The notes under the pieces: generated by a model
What the model saw: only the letters and a program-made list of their open reading frames with translations
Told to the model about the DNA's origin: nothing
Databases searched by the model: none
In this document: positions 1 through 18,818 of the stretch, in pieces
Layout of the letters: each line of letters opens with the position of its first letter
Numbering within the stretch: the stretch's first letter is position 1
Assembly (NCBI RefSeq): GCF_002813695.1
Contig: NZ_CP017768.1
Coordinates: 1,454,001 to 1,518,000 of the forward strand
DNA from: Methanobacterium subterraneum
Lineage (GTDB): Archaea; Methanobacteriota; Methanobacteria; Methanobacteriales; Methanobacteriaceae
Reading direction: 5' to 3'
DNA: 64,000 bases
Translations under genes and position numbers: made by a program

Positions 1-630
1 GTTCTTTACGGGATCCGGGGAGAGACCATGGGAGCAGTGGAGGAAGCTCATAAACTGGTTAAGGTTTCTGAACCCATAGAGTTTTTCAGGGTGTTTTTAA
101 CCAATCAGCATACTGATATGCACCTGCAAAACATAGATGCCATTTCCAATATGAAACAGTTCCAGTGTTACATCGTCCCGGGAACAGTTAGAACTCAGCC
201 AGTGGTTATTGAAGGGGGACACGTTATTTTCGTCCTAGAGGATGAATCTGGTGAGGTGGAATGTGCAGCATATGAACCCACCAAAAAATTCCGTGATGTG
301 GTGCGCCACCTGGCCCCTGGAGACCAGGTGATAGTATACGGGGGAATTGGGAATAAAGGAACCCTCAATGTGGAAAAAATCAAAATCACATCTTTAGCAC
401 CCGTATACGAATATTTAAACCCGATCTGTGACTGTGGTAAACGTATGAAGTCTGCAGGTAAGGGTAAAGGGTACAAGTGTCCCCGTTGTGGTAGTAAAAT
501 GCCAACTGGTTCTGAAGAAGATGTGGAAGTTAGGGAAAAAAGGGAAATTGAACGAATGATTAAACCCGGTTTTTATGAAGTTCCACCTTCAGCACGCCGC
601 CATCTGAGTAAACCATTAGTTAGAGGTTGA
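1..630 (+). CDS. tiaS: tRNA(Ile2) 2-agmatinylcytidine synthetase TiaS, C-terminal part (5' truncated by window edge)
   Basis: The frame is already open at base 1 (first residues VLYGIRGET), so the ATG at 28 is internal and the gene starts before the window. About 209 residues are visible of a protein that is usually a little over 400. TiaS uses ATP and agmatine to modify C34 of the tRNA-Ile2 anticodon so that it reads AUA. The visible part holds the end of the catalytic region, then an OB-like beta domain (about 50-135), then a zinc ribbon with CDCG and CPRCG pairs (about 143-167) and a basic tail. Assignment rests on the YGIRG segment followed by the OB fold and zinc ribbon, the order seen in TiaS. 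It reads toward the prpD-like gene 31 bases downstream. Confidence 0.85.
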   Translation, partial: VLYGIRGETMGAVEEAHKLVKVSEPIEFFRVFLTNQHTDMHLQNIDAISNMKQFQCYIVPGTVRTQPVVIEGGHVIFVLEDESGEVECAAYEPTKKFRDVVRHLAPGDQVIVYGGIGNKGTLNVEKIKITSLAPVYEYLNPICDCGKRMKSAGKGKGYKCPRCGSKMPTGSEEDVEVREKREIERMIKPGFYEVPPSARRHLSKPLVRG

Positions 631-661
631 TTATATCCTGAATTAATGTTAAGGTTGAAAA

Positions 662-1999
662 ATGATTACCCAATATCTTGCAGAGTTCATTGATTCTACC
701 CGTTACCAGGATCTTCCAGAAAATGTTATTAACCAGGCAAAACTCTGTTTTCTGGATTTTCTAGGAGTTTCCCTAAGGGGTTCCCGTGGTGAAAGTTCAG
801 GAATTGTGAGAAACATTATAAATGCCCAGGGAGATTCCACTGTTATTGGTTATGATACAAGTACCCCCATGGATGCTGCTTTAGCCAACGGTGTATCTGC
901 CCACTGCCTGGATCTGGATGATGGTCATCGCCTGGCCCAGCTTCATCCTGGTGCCTGTGTTATCCCCTCAGCACTGGCTTTAGCCGAGACAGAGAAACGA
1001 TCCGGAAAAGAATTTATAACTGCCATGGTGGTGGGATATCAAGTAGCAATTCAGCTGGGGATGTTGCTTAATCCAAGTCATCGCCATAAAGGTTTCCACA
1101 GTACTGGTACCTGTGGCACCATTGGTGCTGCGGCTGCCGCCTCCAAGATATTGGATCTGGATAAAGAAAATATTCTGAATGCATTGGGGTTGGCAGGGAC
1201 CCAAGCTGCAGGGTTATTGGAGTCTGATCATGCAGGTAGCATGGCCAAACACCTACATGCAGGTAAATCCGCCCAAGAAGGCGTTTTATCAGCATTATTA
1301 GCCAGTGAAGGCTTTACCGGAGCCCATACTATTCTTGAAGGGAAAGAAGGGTTTTTAAAAGCTATGGGAGAAATTAATGATGTACAAACTCCTTTACCAG
1401 AAACAGCCCCTGAACAACCAACTAACGGGGAATTTGAAATTTTACGGGTATACTTCAAAAAATATCCAGTATGCAGACATTTACACTCATCATTGGATGC
1501 TATTTTTAATATAATGGAATATAATAAAATTAAAATCACCGATATTCATGATGTGGCTGTTGAAACCTATGAAATTGCAGCTCTTCATAATAATTATCAT
1601 CCAGAAACTGCTGAAGGATTCAGGCAGAGTTTACCCCTGAGTTTGGCCATGGCCATTATCAATGGAAATTTGGATGTGGTGAACATTGGAAACACCAACT
1701 GTGAAGATTTGAATGAAATTGCTAGTAAAATCAGGATTAAATGTAATGACGATTTAAATAAACTTTATCCCCATAAAAGGCCCTCAAAAGTAACCATTAA
1801 AAGTAAAGGTCAATTTTACATATCAAGAATTGATCTCCCTAAAGGAGAACCTGAAACTCCATTCACCAGGGAGGAATTATTAAATAAATTCAACACCCTC
1901 AATCCCGAGGTGGATGTGAATGTTTTGGATGTTCTGGAAGATTTAGAAGATTTACGCACAGATAAATTAATGAATTCCCTTAATGATGAGTTTAAATGA
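662..1999 (+). CDS. MmgE/PrpD family protein (2-methylcitrate dehydratase-like)
   Basis: This 445-residue protein has the MmgE/PrpD fold: an all-helical N-terminal domain (about 1-270) and a C-terminal alpha/beta domain (about 285-430). The family signature DLDDGHRLAQLHPG lies near residues 82-95. Characterised relatives are 2-methylcitrate dehydratase, cis-aconitate decarboxylase and iminodisuccinate epimerase, so the substrate is probably a small di- or tricarboxylic acid, but which reaction occurs cannot be read from sequence. The start has a short AGGTTG site upstream. It opens a same-strand group with a U32-like barrel protein, a fumarase-alpha-like protein and a citrate-synthase-like protein, which supports a role in carboxylic-acid metabolism. 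No methylisocitrate lyase is nearby, so a classical 2-methylcitrate cycle is not supported. Confidence 0.85.
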   Translation: MITQYLAEFIDSTRYQDLPENVINQAKLCFLDFLGVSLRGSRGESSGIVRNIINAQGDSTVIGYDTSTPMDAALANGVSAHCLDLDDGHRLAQLHPGACVIPSALALAETEKRSGKEFITAMVVGYQVAIQLGMLLNPSHRHKGFHSTGTCGTIGAAAAASKILDLDKENILNALGLAGTQAAGLLESDHAGSMAKHLHAGKSAQEGVLSALLASEGFTGAHTILEGKEGFLKAMGEINDVQTPLPETAPEQPTNGEFEILRVYFKKYPVCRHLHSSLDAIFNIMEYNKIKITDIHDVAVETYEIAALHNNYHPETAEGFRQSLPLSLAMAIINGNLDVVNIGNTNCEDLNEIASKIRIKCNDDLNKLYPHKRPSKVTIKSKGQFYISRIDLPKGEPETPFTREELLNKFNTLNPEVDVNVLDVLEDLEDLRTDKLMNSLNDEFK

Positions 2000-2164
2000 T
2001 ACTTAATATATTCTTTAGAATAATCATGCTCTAATTGAAACTAAAATAAATTAAAATTAGAATAAGTTGATGGAAATAGTGGATTATGGGAATATTTTGA
2101 TTAAAAAATTATGATAATCAATCATATGATAATGAAAATAATGGTAAGGGAGTAGGTGTGTGAA

Positions 2165-3073
2165 ATGGACACTCATGACTTTTTAAATAAAATTGGAATT
2201 ATTAAATCTGAAAATAATTTACAGGATTCACCTAAGCGGTTTCCAGATGGTGCCCAGTACCGTTTTGAAGTTCCAGGTATCCAGAAACCAGGTGCCCTGG
2301 AGGGTTTACTGGAAGCCATTGATGAGTACGAGGTTATGGTGCACCGGGTGACCCAAACTAAGGGAATAATGCTCTTGACTGATCAGGAAATACTGGACAT
2401 GGCAGATCTGGCCCATGATGCCCAGATGGAACTCTTTTTAAGCGTGGGTCCACGTGCACCCTATGACACCAGTGCCTCTGCCAAGACTAAGGAGGGGGCA
2501 CGTATAGGATACCGGTTAAGGGGATATGATAATTTAACCTACGCCATTGAAGATGTTAAAAGGGCGGTGGATCTCGGTGTAAGGGGTATAGTGGTCTACG
2601 ATGAAGGACTCCTGTGGGTGCTGAGTAAAATGCGTGAAGAAGGAGAATTACCCACTAATGTGCATTTCAAGGTTTCAGCCCACTGTGGTCATGGGAATCC
2701 TGCCTCGGCAAAGCTTCTGGAAATGATTGGAGCGAATTCATTCAACCCGGTCCGAGATCTGCAGATAGCCATGCTGGAGGCTTTACGAAACTCAGTGGAT
2801 ATATCCCTGGATATTCACACTGAAAATCCCAAATCTTCTGGAGGGTTCATCAGGCATTACGAGGCACCGGAAATCATAAGAAAAGCCTGTCCGGTGTACC
2901 TTAAAACAGGGGGGTCGGTGGCAGCTTATCATGGGTATGATACCACCCGTAAAGAAGCAGGAGAAAGGGCAAGGCAAGTTTTACTGGTTCAAAGTATGGT
3001 AAACCGTTTTTATCCTGAAGCTGTGATCTCCAAAAAGGGAGCAAGTGAAATGGCCATACCAGATAATATTTAA
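2165..3073 (+). CDS. peptidase U32-like TIM-barrel protein
   Basis: About 302 residues. I place the start at the ATG at 2165, after a GGTGTGTGA stretch; a GTG lies three codons upstream. The central part reads like a TIM barrel with alternating hydrophobic strands (VRGIVVYDEG, NVHFKVSAHCGHG, VDISLDIHTENP), as in the U32 peptidase/collagenase-like family. Despite the family name, few members have proven peptidase activity, and several act in RNA or cofactor modification. I see no Fe-S cysteine cluster typical of the hydroxylation enzymes. It sits between the PrpD-like gene (156-base gap) and the fumarase-alpha-like gene, so a metabolic role with those enzymes is possible. The family call is moderate and function is unknown. 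Confidence 0.55.
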   Translation: MDTHDFLNKIGIIKSENNLQDSPKRFPDGAQYRFEVPGIQKPGALEGLLEAIDEYEVMVHRVTQTKGIMLLTDQEILDMADLAHDAQMELFLSVGPRAPYDTSASAKTKEGARIGYRLRGYDNLTYAIEDVKRAVDLGVRGIVVYDEGLLWVLSKMREEGELPTNVHFKVSAHCGHGNPASAKLLEMIGANSFNPVRDLQIAMLEALRNSVDISLDIHTENPKSSGGFIRHYEAPEIIRKACPVYLKTGGSVAAYHGYDTTRKEAGERARQVLLVQSMVNRFYPEAVISKKGASEMAIPDNI

Positions 3074-3159
3074 CTAGAGGTAAAAACCTATTCAAATAAT
3101 TTTGTTAAAAAATCTTTAGATTAAATATTTCCAGAACATCAGACGATTAGGAGCTTATT

Positions 3160-4026
<867 letters not shown>

Positions 4027-4031
4027 AGAAA

Positions 4032-4895
<864 letters not shown>

Positions 4896-4940
4896 GTTCT
4901 TATGCTCTTTTTTCACTTGAAAAATTAAATAGTAAAAGAT

Positions 4941-5309
<369 letters not shown>

Positions 5310-5319
5310 TGTGAGTACC

Positions 5320-7332
<2,013 letters not shown>

Positions 7333-7333
7333 C

Positions 7334-7816
<483 letters not shown>

Positions 7817-7821
7817 TCAAG

Positions 7822-8445
<624 letters not shown>

Positions 8446-8460
8446 TAGGGGAGATTTCAT

Positions 8461-11683
<3,223 letters not shown>

Positions 11684-11685
11684 AA

Positions 11686-13077
<1,392 letters not shown>

Positions 13078-13080
13078 TCC

Positions 13081-13101
13081 CCTTCCTATTTTTTAGGAAG
13101 G
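13081..13101 (+). promoter_or_regulatory. hairpin between ahaB and ahaD
   Basis: A perfect 8-bp inverted repeat, CCTTCCTA and TAGGAAGG, with a five-T loop lies four bases after the ahaB stop and just before the ahaD ribosome binding region. It is the only sizeable gap (39 bases) between the I-D genes. It could be a partial terminator, an RNA processing or stability element, or a control on ahaD translation. Confidence 0.7.
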
Positions 13102-13116
13102 AAAAAGAGTGATAAA

Positions 13117-13769
13117 ATGGCACAAGAAATGATAGAAGGCATCAATCCAACCCGGATGGAGCTTCTAAAACTAAAACAACGGGAAAAACTTGCAGTGAAA
13201 GGGCACAGTCTCCTTAAAGAGAAACGAAATGCCCTGATCATGGAGTTTTTCAACATCCTGGAACGGGTGAAGGGATCCAGGGATGAAGTTTCTCTGAAAC
13301 TCCAGGAAGCCTACCAGGATTTAACAGCAGCCCAGGTAATGATGGGTGATCTGTCTGTTAAGAAAGCTGCCATGTCCGTCACTGAATCAGTGGATGTGGA
13401 CATCGACTCCAGGAGTATTATGGGAGTGGTGGTGCCAGTAGTAGAGTCAGAAATCTCCCAGAGAACCATTGTGGAACGTGGTTACGGATTCATGGACACC
13501 TCAGTTAAACTGGATGAAGCTGCCCGTAAATTCGAGGAATCCATCCAGCTCATAATTGAACTGGGCGAAATCGAGAAGACCATCATGTTACTGGCTAGTG
13601 AGATTGAATCAACCAAAAGGCGTGTGAACGCCCTGGAACACATCATCATTCCCCGGCTGGAAAACACAGTCAAATATATTGAAATGAGACTGGAAGAGAT
13701 GGAAAGGGAAAGCTTCGTGCGTTTGAAGATGGTCAAAAAAACCATGGAAGAATCTGAGGAGGCCATTTA

Positions 13770-13770
<1 letters not shown>
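13117..13770 (+). CDS. ahaD: A-type ATP synthase subunit D
   Basis: 217 residues of the V-ATPase D family. It starts with the typical [18 protein letters not shown] motif, followed by long N- and C-terminal helices that form the rotating central-shaft coiled coil ([17 protein letters not shown] is the conserved C-terminal motif). GAGTGATAAA precedes the ATG. Stop and start of the next gene overlap by one base (TAATG). Confidence 0.96.
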
Positions 13771-14153
<383 letters not shown>

Positions 14154-14416
14154 AGGTTGAAAATAAGATTAACCTGATAAATATCTCTAATTTTTTTTTA
14201 ATTTGCAAATTCAAATAAAAATCTAGTTATAATAAATTTTAGTTACTTATATTACTTATTTTATTCTCTATCTAACAGTATTCTATTATTTATTCCATTA
14301 AGTTATTTCAATTGCTAATTTAATAAAAACCAATTAAACTGTATTGTAATCATTTTAATAAATCCATAAAATAATTATTAATTGCTCATTTTACTAAAAA
14401 ATCAAAAAAGAAGGGT

Positions 14417-14827
14417 TTAAACACCAAATAATCGCTTTTTAATATAGTCATTGAGCGGTTCTTTGGCCTCTTGAATCTGGACCAGAAGATCATCAATCAC
14501 ATATTTAACATCATAATATGATTCAAGGGTTTCGTAACGTTTTTTTTCCAATTTTTTCAATTCTTTGACCTTGGATTTCCCACGAACACGGGATACGATC
14601 CCTGGAGATCGGCCTTCAGCAAAGTCCATATTGATCTTCTGTTTCATTTCCATAAACTCAAGTTTAATATTTTGGATGTCATTAAGGATCCTCTTTTTAA
14701 GGTCCTTTAAGATCATCTCTCTCTGATTGAGTTCGGCTAAAATCCGTCTGGAATCAGCAATAGAATCAGCTTCCAAATCAATAGTTGAAATTTCATCAAT
14801 GAGAATATGGTAATCTTTAATTTTCAT
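14417..14827 (-). CDS. conserved hypothetical protein, coiled coil
   Basis: 136 residues on the minus strand, mostly long charged helices (NQREMILKDLKKRILNDIQN, then KVKELKKLEKKRYETLES), so likely an antiparallel coiled coil. An AAAGGTACC site precedes the ATG. No family recognised. It follows the 116-residue hypothetical on the same strand with a gap of about 43 bases, so the two are probably one operon, transcribed toward the ATP synthase end. Function unknown. Confidence 0.65.
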   Translation of the reverse strand: MKIKDYHILIDEISTIDLEADSIADSRRILAELNQREMILKDLKKRILNDIQNIKLEFMEMKQKINMDFAEGRSPGIVSRVRGKSKVKELKKLEKKRYETLESYYDVKYVIDDLLVQIQEAKEPLNDYIKKRLFGV

Positions 14828-14870
14828 CTGAGGGTACCTTTATGATTTAAAAAATCGCGGGGAGTGACCT

Positions 14871-15206
14871 TTAAGGTTTTACATTCAATAATATCTTAAA
14901 AAAACCATCTTCAATTTCACACCAGGTTTCCAAGTCATCATGTTCCTTTTCCATTTCCCGGACCTTGTAAAGTACGTTGGTAATGGAGTAAGTATTAAAC
15001 ACTCCAGTTTTGTTTTCTGGTTTTGATGATATGAGAAGAATTAAAACCTGGTCACCCTCCACCATCACATTGTAATTAATACCATTTATGTAGATGGTAT
15101 CGGATAAACGAAGAAGTAGTTTAATATGTTTAATGGGAAGTCCACTTTTGCTGATAATATCCTTGATCTTATCATTTTCCCGGCACTGTTCAATGTCTAT
15201 GTCCAT
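14871..15206 (-). CDS. conserved hypothetical protein
   Basis: About 111 residues from the ATG at 15206, which follows GGTTGGGATAAG; a TTG five codons upstream is possible. The protein is alpha/beta, with SDTIYINGINYNVMVEGDQV and LILLISSKPENKTG as beta strands. No recognised family. Same strand and close to the coiled-coil hypothetical gene; divergent from the DUF61 gene with a promoter gap between them. Confidence 0.6.
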   Translation of the reverse strand: MDIDIEQCRENDKIKDIISKSGLPIKHIKLLLRLSDTIYINGINYNVMVEGDQVLILLISSKPENKTGVFNTYSITNVLYKVREMEKEHDDLETWCEIEDGFFKILLNVKP

Positions 15207-15335
15207 CTTATCCCAACCCAAATAATATCATATAATTTTAAAAAAGTTGTATCCCATTGGTTTGTACGAGCTCGTTTTCAATACTCAATAATTTATACTA
15301 AACAATATTATATTCCACCCAATATATTCTTAACT

Positions 15336-15746
15336 ATGATGAGAGGAGATGGAAACCCGGATGACAGACAGTTAAAAAAGCAGATCATGGTATTAAACCG
15401 CCACCTTCCCCAACGGAGAAAAACCCTGAAAGAACTTTTAGAGGAAGAGAAACCCCACGTGATAGGAACAGACGGATCCCGGCATCGTTTCAAGAAAAAC
15501 GAGCTTGATAAAATTTCATCAATGATTCCTGAAGTATCTTGGGGACGGTTGAAGTTACCACTATATATTGAGATAAGTTCCCAGATGAGCGGCTCCAGGA
15601 TAAAGGGAAAAGTGGAATGTGAACTTGTTTGCCAGATTTTGAACAAGGAAGATTGTGGTGAGGAAATCTATATTTACAGAGGGGACACAAAGATAGTAAG
15701 AAGAGAGTTACCAACCACCTCCCAGCACATATTCCTAATTAAGTGA
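15336..15746 (+). CDS. DUF61/UPF0216 family protein
   Basis: About 136 residues starting at the tandem ATG ATG at 15336/15339. The frame is open further upstream to 15126, but that part overlaps the divergent gene and is not family-like. The sequence LNRHLPQRRKTLKELLEEEKP and GRLKLPLYIEIS is typical of UPF0216, an archaeal family found near ATP synthase genes in Methanothermobacter. Function unknown. A TATA-like ATTATATT lies about 30 bases upstream, so the message may have a very short leader. Confidence 0.75.
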   Translation: MMRGDGNPDDRQLKKQIMVLNRHLPQRRKTLKELLEEEKPHVIGTDGSRHRFKKNELDKISSMIPEVSWGRLKLPLYIEISSQMSGSRIKGKVECELVCQILNKEDCGEEIYIYRGDTKIVRRELPTTSQHIFLIK

Positions 15747-15893
15747 CCCTGAAATCAAATAAAAATAATCGAATCCAATATTACCAATTATGTATTTAAT
15801 ATATCTCAATACAACTGATTTGTTATCTAATACAGCCCATTAAACTAACACAACCACCCTAATAAATAAACTGATATAAAAATAACTAAAAGG

Positions 15894-16103
15894 ATGAATC
15901 TGATCATGGGATTTAAAAGTATGTGGCAGAAATTGAAATCATTCAATTTAGACTTTCTATATGATTTTGATTGGGAAGAGATAAAGAAAGACCCTGATAA
16001 AATGGCCAAAGTATCTATGCTAGTTTTCGGTGCTGAAATTATGGTTACTGTCCTAATTGTAATCGGAACTATCATCTTCATTCTGGCCGTGGTATTTAGA
16101 TAA
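15894..16103 (+). CDS. small single-pass membrane protein
   Basis: 69 residues from the ATG at 15894, or 65 from the ATG at 15906, which has a better placed AAGGATGA upstream. The N-terminal half is amphipathic and acidic (DFLYDFDWEEIKKDPDKMAK); the C-terminal half is one transmembrane helix (MVTVLIVIGTIIFILAVVF). No family recognised. It stands alone, with AT-rich gaps on both sides. Confidence 0.6.
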   Translation: MNLIMGFKSMWQKLKSFNLDFLYDFDWEEIKKDPDKMAKVSMLVFGAEIMVTVLIVIGTIIFILAVVFR

Positions 16104-16443
16104 ATGGCAGATATTAAATAATTTTACAGGATTTTATGAATTTTGACTTAATATTTTTAACCTACTTTTTCCTTTAAAAACAAGGCATTTCAATATTAGA
16201 AAAATTAAAGGAGATATTTGAAGGAATTTCCCACATAGGACTTAAACTTTTGTATAAATTTGTTGAAATTAAATTATGATAATATTTAATTCATTTTATT
16301 TATTAAAAATTCATTAATGAATAAAACTAATAATGAAACTTACATAGGTTAACTAATTTTATAAGTAATCTCATAGGATTCAATAGTTTTAAGTTATAAC
16401 TTTAAAATTATGATACATTCCTATAATCAGAGTTATGTTTATC
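16104..16443. other. gene-free AT-rich gap between convergent genes
   Basis: 340 bases with no coding frame I believe. It contains a 12-base perfect palindrome TTCATTAATGAA (16310-16321). It presumably holds the 3' ends of the small membrane protein message and of the ATP-grasp message. Confidence 0.5.
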
Positions 16444-17628
16444 TTATTTGCAGAGTTTCACTGAATTGTAAACTATATCAGCCAGTCTTTTTGCCGAATA
16501 TACCGCATCTTCCTTTACCTGCTGAGAAGTTACAATTGTGACCATGGGTTCTCCTTTCTCAATTATCACCCCTGGATGGGGTAGGTCGAAGATCCCAGGA
16601 ATGTTCAGATCGCTCCACTGTGATCGTTGTTGGGCATGGACCACCATTTTAACTGCAAATTTACTGGGAGAGGGGACTTCCTTTAATTGTCCCTGGCACG
16701 CGGCCAGGTGGAGTTCGGCCATGTTCACATCAAGTGATAGTTCTGCACATTCAAATGTTCCCTGCAGCCGAGGGTTTACTTCAATCAGGTATAGTTCCCC
16801 ATTTCGAGAGATGAAATCCACCCCATTAGAACCTATTAGGGATAGGTGTCCCACAACTTTTGGGGCTAGTTCGGAGATCTTCTCACCGCCTGTGTATGGA
16901 ACCAGGTTTCCACAGTATCCAAATGGCTCCTTCTGACCAAGTTCAGTGTCACCAGTGATCTGGGTGCTGGTGAGTATGGTCCTGGCCTCATCCCCACTAG
17001 AAAGAACTGAAGCACTGATATTTTCACCATGAATGAACTCCTGCAGTATCCATTGGTGGGATTCAATTTCATCCACCAGATCCCTTTCTCCCAGCATTAT
17101 CTCATTATCAGATCTCATCTCAACAACAACATCCAGATCATCTGCCATTTGTACCCCGTAACCACCAGCCCCCTGACGTGGTTTTAAGATGAACTCCTTT
17201 TCTTTGGTATTCTGGATTATCTCCTGGACTTCGCAGATATCTGTAGGGAGATAAGTTTCAGGAAGATTAAATCTGTCTTTAAGTTTTTCATATAGGGAAA
17301 ATTTATCCTCAACCATTTCCACATCCCTATTTCCGATAATTTTAGATGAATGGAACCAGGAAGGAGATGCGCCTGCGCAGCAGATAATACCATCTACTTC
17401 ATCGGCCATTTCCAGGGCCATTTCTCTGATAATGTGTGGATGGAAGTTTTGGGTAAATCTACCACACGAGATGAGTGGTTTCTGGTCTAAAAATGATTTT
17501 GAACGGTCTGTCCAGGATTTTGAATCCGCAGTTCCGAAATAATCAGCAGAATAAACAATGTATCCTAATTTTTTAAGGGAGCAGGCCACGGCACGGGTAT
17601 TTACACCCACTATTAGAATGTTTTCCAT
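16444..17628 (-). CDS. ATP-grasp ligase-like protein (COG2232-type)
   Basis: 394 residues starting at the ATG at 17628, after GGGAGGATC. The frame is open for 34 more codons but that stretch runs into the tRNA-Gln gene, so the short form is right. Residues 1-100 form a preATP-grasp domain (ENILIVGVNTRAVACSL), and the ATP-grasp core has EFILKPRQGAGGYGV and the Mg-binding DFISRNGELYLIEVNPRLQG (about 265-300). Such enzymes join a carboxylate to an amine, thiol or similar via an acyl phosphate. Relatives are common in methanogens and MfnD of methanofuran synthesis is a distant member. Substrate unknown. Confidence 0.75.
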   Translation of the reverse strand: MENILIVGVNTRAVACSLKKLGYIVYSADYFGTADSKSWTDRSKSFLDQKPLISCGRFTQNFHPHIIREMALEMADEVDGIICCAGASPSWFHSSKIIGNRDVEMVEDKFSLYEKLKDRFNLPETYLPTDICEVQEIIQNTKEKEFILKPRQGAGGYGVQMADDLDVVVEMRSDNEIMLGERDLVDEIESHQWILQEFIHGENISASVLSSGDEARTILTSTQITGDTELGQKEPFGYCGNLVPYTGGEKISELAPKVVGHLSLIGSNGVDFISRNGELYLIEVNPRLQGTFECAELSLDVNMAELHLAACQGQLKEVPSPSKFAVKMVVHAQQRSQWSDLNIPGIFDLPHPGVIIEKGEPMVTIVTSQQVKEDAVYSAKRLADIVYNSVKLCK

Positions 17629-17673
17629 GTGATCCTCCCTTAAGAACATGTGATTAGTGTTTAGAAGAAAAAT

Positions 17674-17744
<71 letters not shown>

Positions 17745-17838
17745 AGACATTAAAAAAGGCTGCAACTGCAGCATTCACCTTTTAGGCAGAGGTGATATTT
17801 AAAGTTATCTACAAGGTATTTAAAGGGGATCATAAGAC

Positions 17839-18525
17839 TCAGCGCGAGCCCGGCTTTGCTTTCATATCGCACTTTATCTTCAAACGACAACTTCGACATT
17901 TTCTAGGATTACTGGTGGGTATGAAATCCTTTTTTCCAATTAAAAGGTCTTGAACACGATTTATTAATGATATTATGTCTTTTTCTGATTTTTCGTCGAA
18001 ATAAGCTGACCAAAAAATGTTATCAGTTCCCCTTTCCCTTAGAGCAGCCACTATATTCCTTTCATCTTTAACCATATCCTGAAAAGCCAGGCAATAGCCG
18101 TAAACCTGGTTTATTGATGATGCGAATGCCCTATTTCCTGGTTTATCATCGATGATAATGAACTGGTCAGGAGTCATCCATACTTCATCGATGTATCCCC
18201 TGATACCGTAAAGTTTGGATATAACCGGGAGTTCTCGAGATAGGAGTTCTGTAGTTAGGGATTTCTCCAGCATCCCTTCAAAGGTGGTGGGTTCGGCATC
18301 CTTTTGGAATTCCATCTCTAACCGGGTATGTTCCTCAGTTCCAATAACCATTTTCAGGGTGGGTTTTACTTCCACACCCCTAACATTTTCAAGGTATATG
18401 CTGTACTCACAGTATCCCTGCTTGTTGAGCCAGCTGATGGGGAAATTGTTACGTCCATCAATTATCATCACCTGGGATATTTCAGGGTGGGGTTGAGAAC
18501 TGGTTTTGGGCATGGAAAACACCAT
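17839..18525 (-). CDS. Cas4/PD-(D/E)XK family iron-sulfur nuclease-like protein, standalone
   Basis: 228 residues. Four cysteines are placed as in Cas4 nucleases: one near the N-terminus in KQGYCEYSIYLENV and three at the C-terminus in KCRSCRLKIKC, probable [4Fe-4S] ligands. The nuclease core shows GIRGYIDEVW, the Asp-x-Lys motif FIIIDDKPG and the QVYGYCLAF motif. Cas4 proteins trim DNA ends, but there is no CRISPR array or other cas gene in the window, so this is probably a Cas4-like solo or DNA-repair nuclease. The ATG at 18513, with GGTG just upstream, is an alternative start. It sits beside tRNA-Gln. Confidence 0.75.
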   Translation of the reverse strand: MVFSMPKTSSQPHPEISQVMIIDGRNNFPISWLNKQGYCEYSIYLENVRGVEVKPTLKMVIGTEEHTRLEMEFQKDAEPTTFEGMLEKSLTTELLSRELPVISKLYGIRGYIDEVWMTPDQFIIIDDKPGNRAFASSINQVYGYCLAFQDMVKDERNIVAALRERGTDNIFWSAYFDEKSEKDIISLINRVQDLLIGKKDFIPTSNPRKCRSCRLKIKCDMKAKPGSR

Positions 18526-18733
18526 AAAATAATTTTCAAATTATTTCTCAATATTATTTGAATCTTTGTTATGATTTGGATATATTTGAAGTGGAATTCT
18601 GTTCCAAACACTGAACATGGAATTAATTAACATTATAGATTTTAATTTTACTACTATGAAATTGTTGAGATATAAGCCTCCTATAAATCTGTTAAGACAT
18701 AAGAATAAAAATTTTAGGGTAGAGTATTTGAAA

Positions 18734-18804
18734 AGTAATCAAATTACTCTGAAAAATTCTAGTAACCCTTAAAGTAAGATTTTTTTTGAAGAATAATCAG
18801 ATTA
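18734..18804. repeat. paired symmetrical motif TAATCA(A/G)ATTACTC
   Basis: A perfect inverted repeat AGTAAT-CAA-ATTACT at 18734-18748 is followed 58 bases later by a near copy, TAATCAGATTACTC (18794-18807). Both lie in the 293-base gap between the coiled-coil gene and the Cas4-like gene, on the promoter side of the Cas4-like gene. They could be regulator sites or 3' hairpins of the coiled-coil gene. Confidence 0.6.
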
Positions 18805-18818
18805 CTCAAGTATGAGAG

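Noticed and set aside
15126..15335. N-terminal extension of the DUF61 protein
   Set aside because: Overlaps the divergent hypothetical gene and its promoter and has no family similarity.
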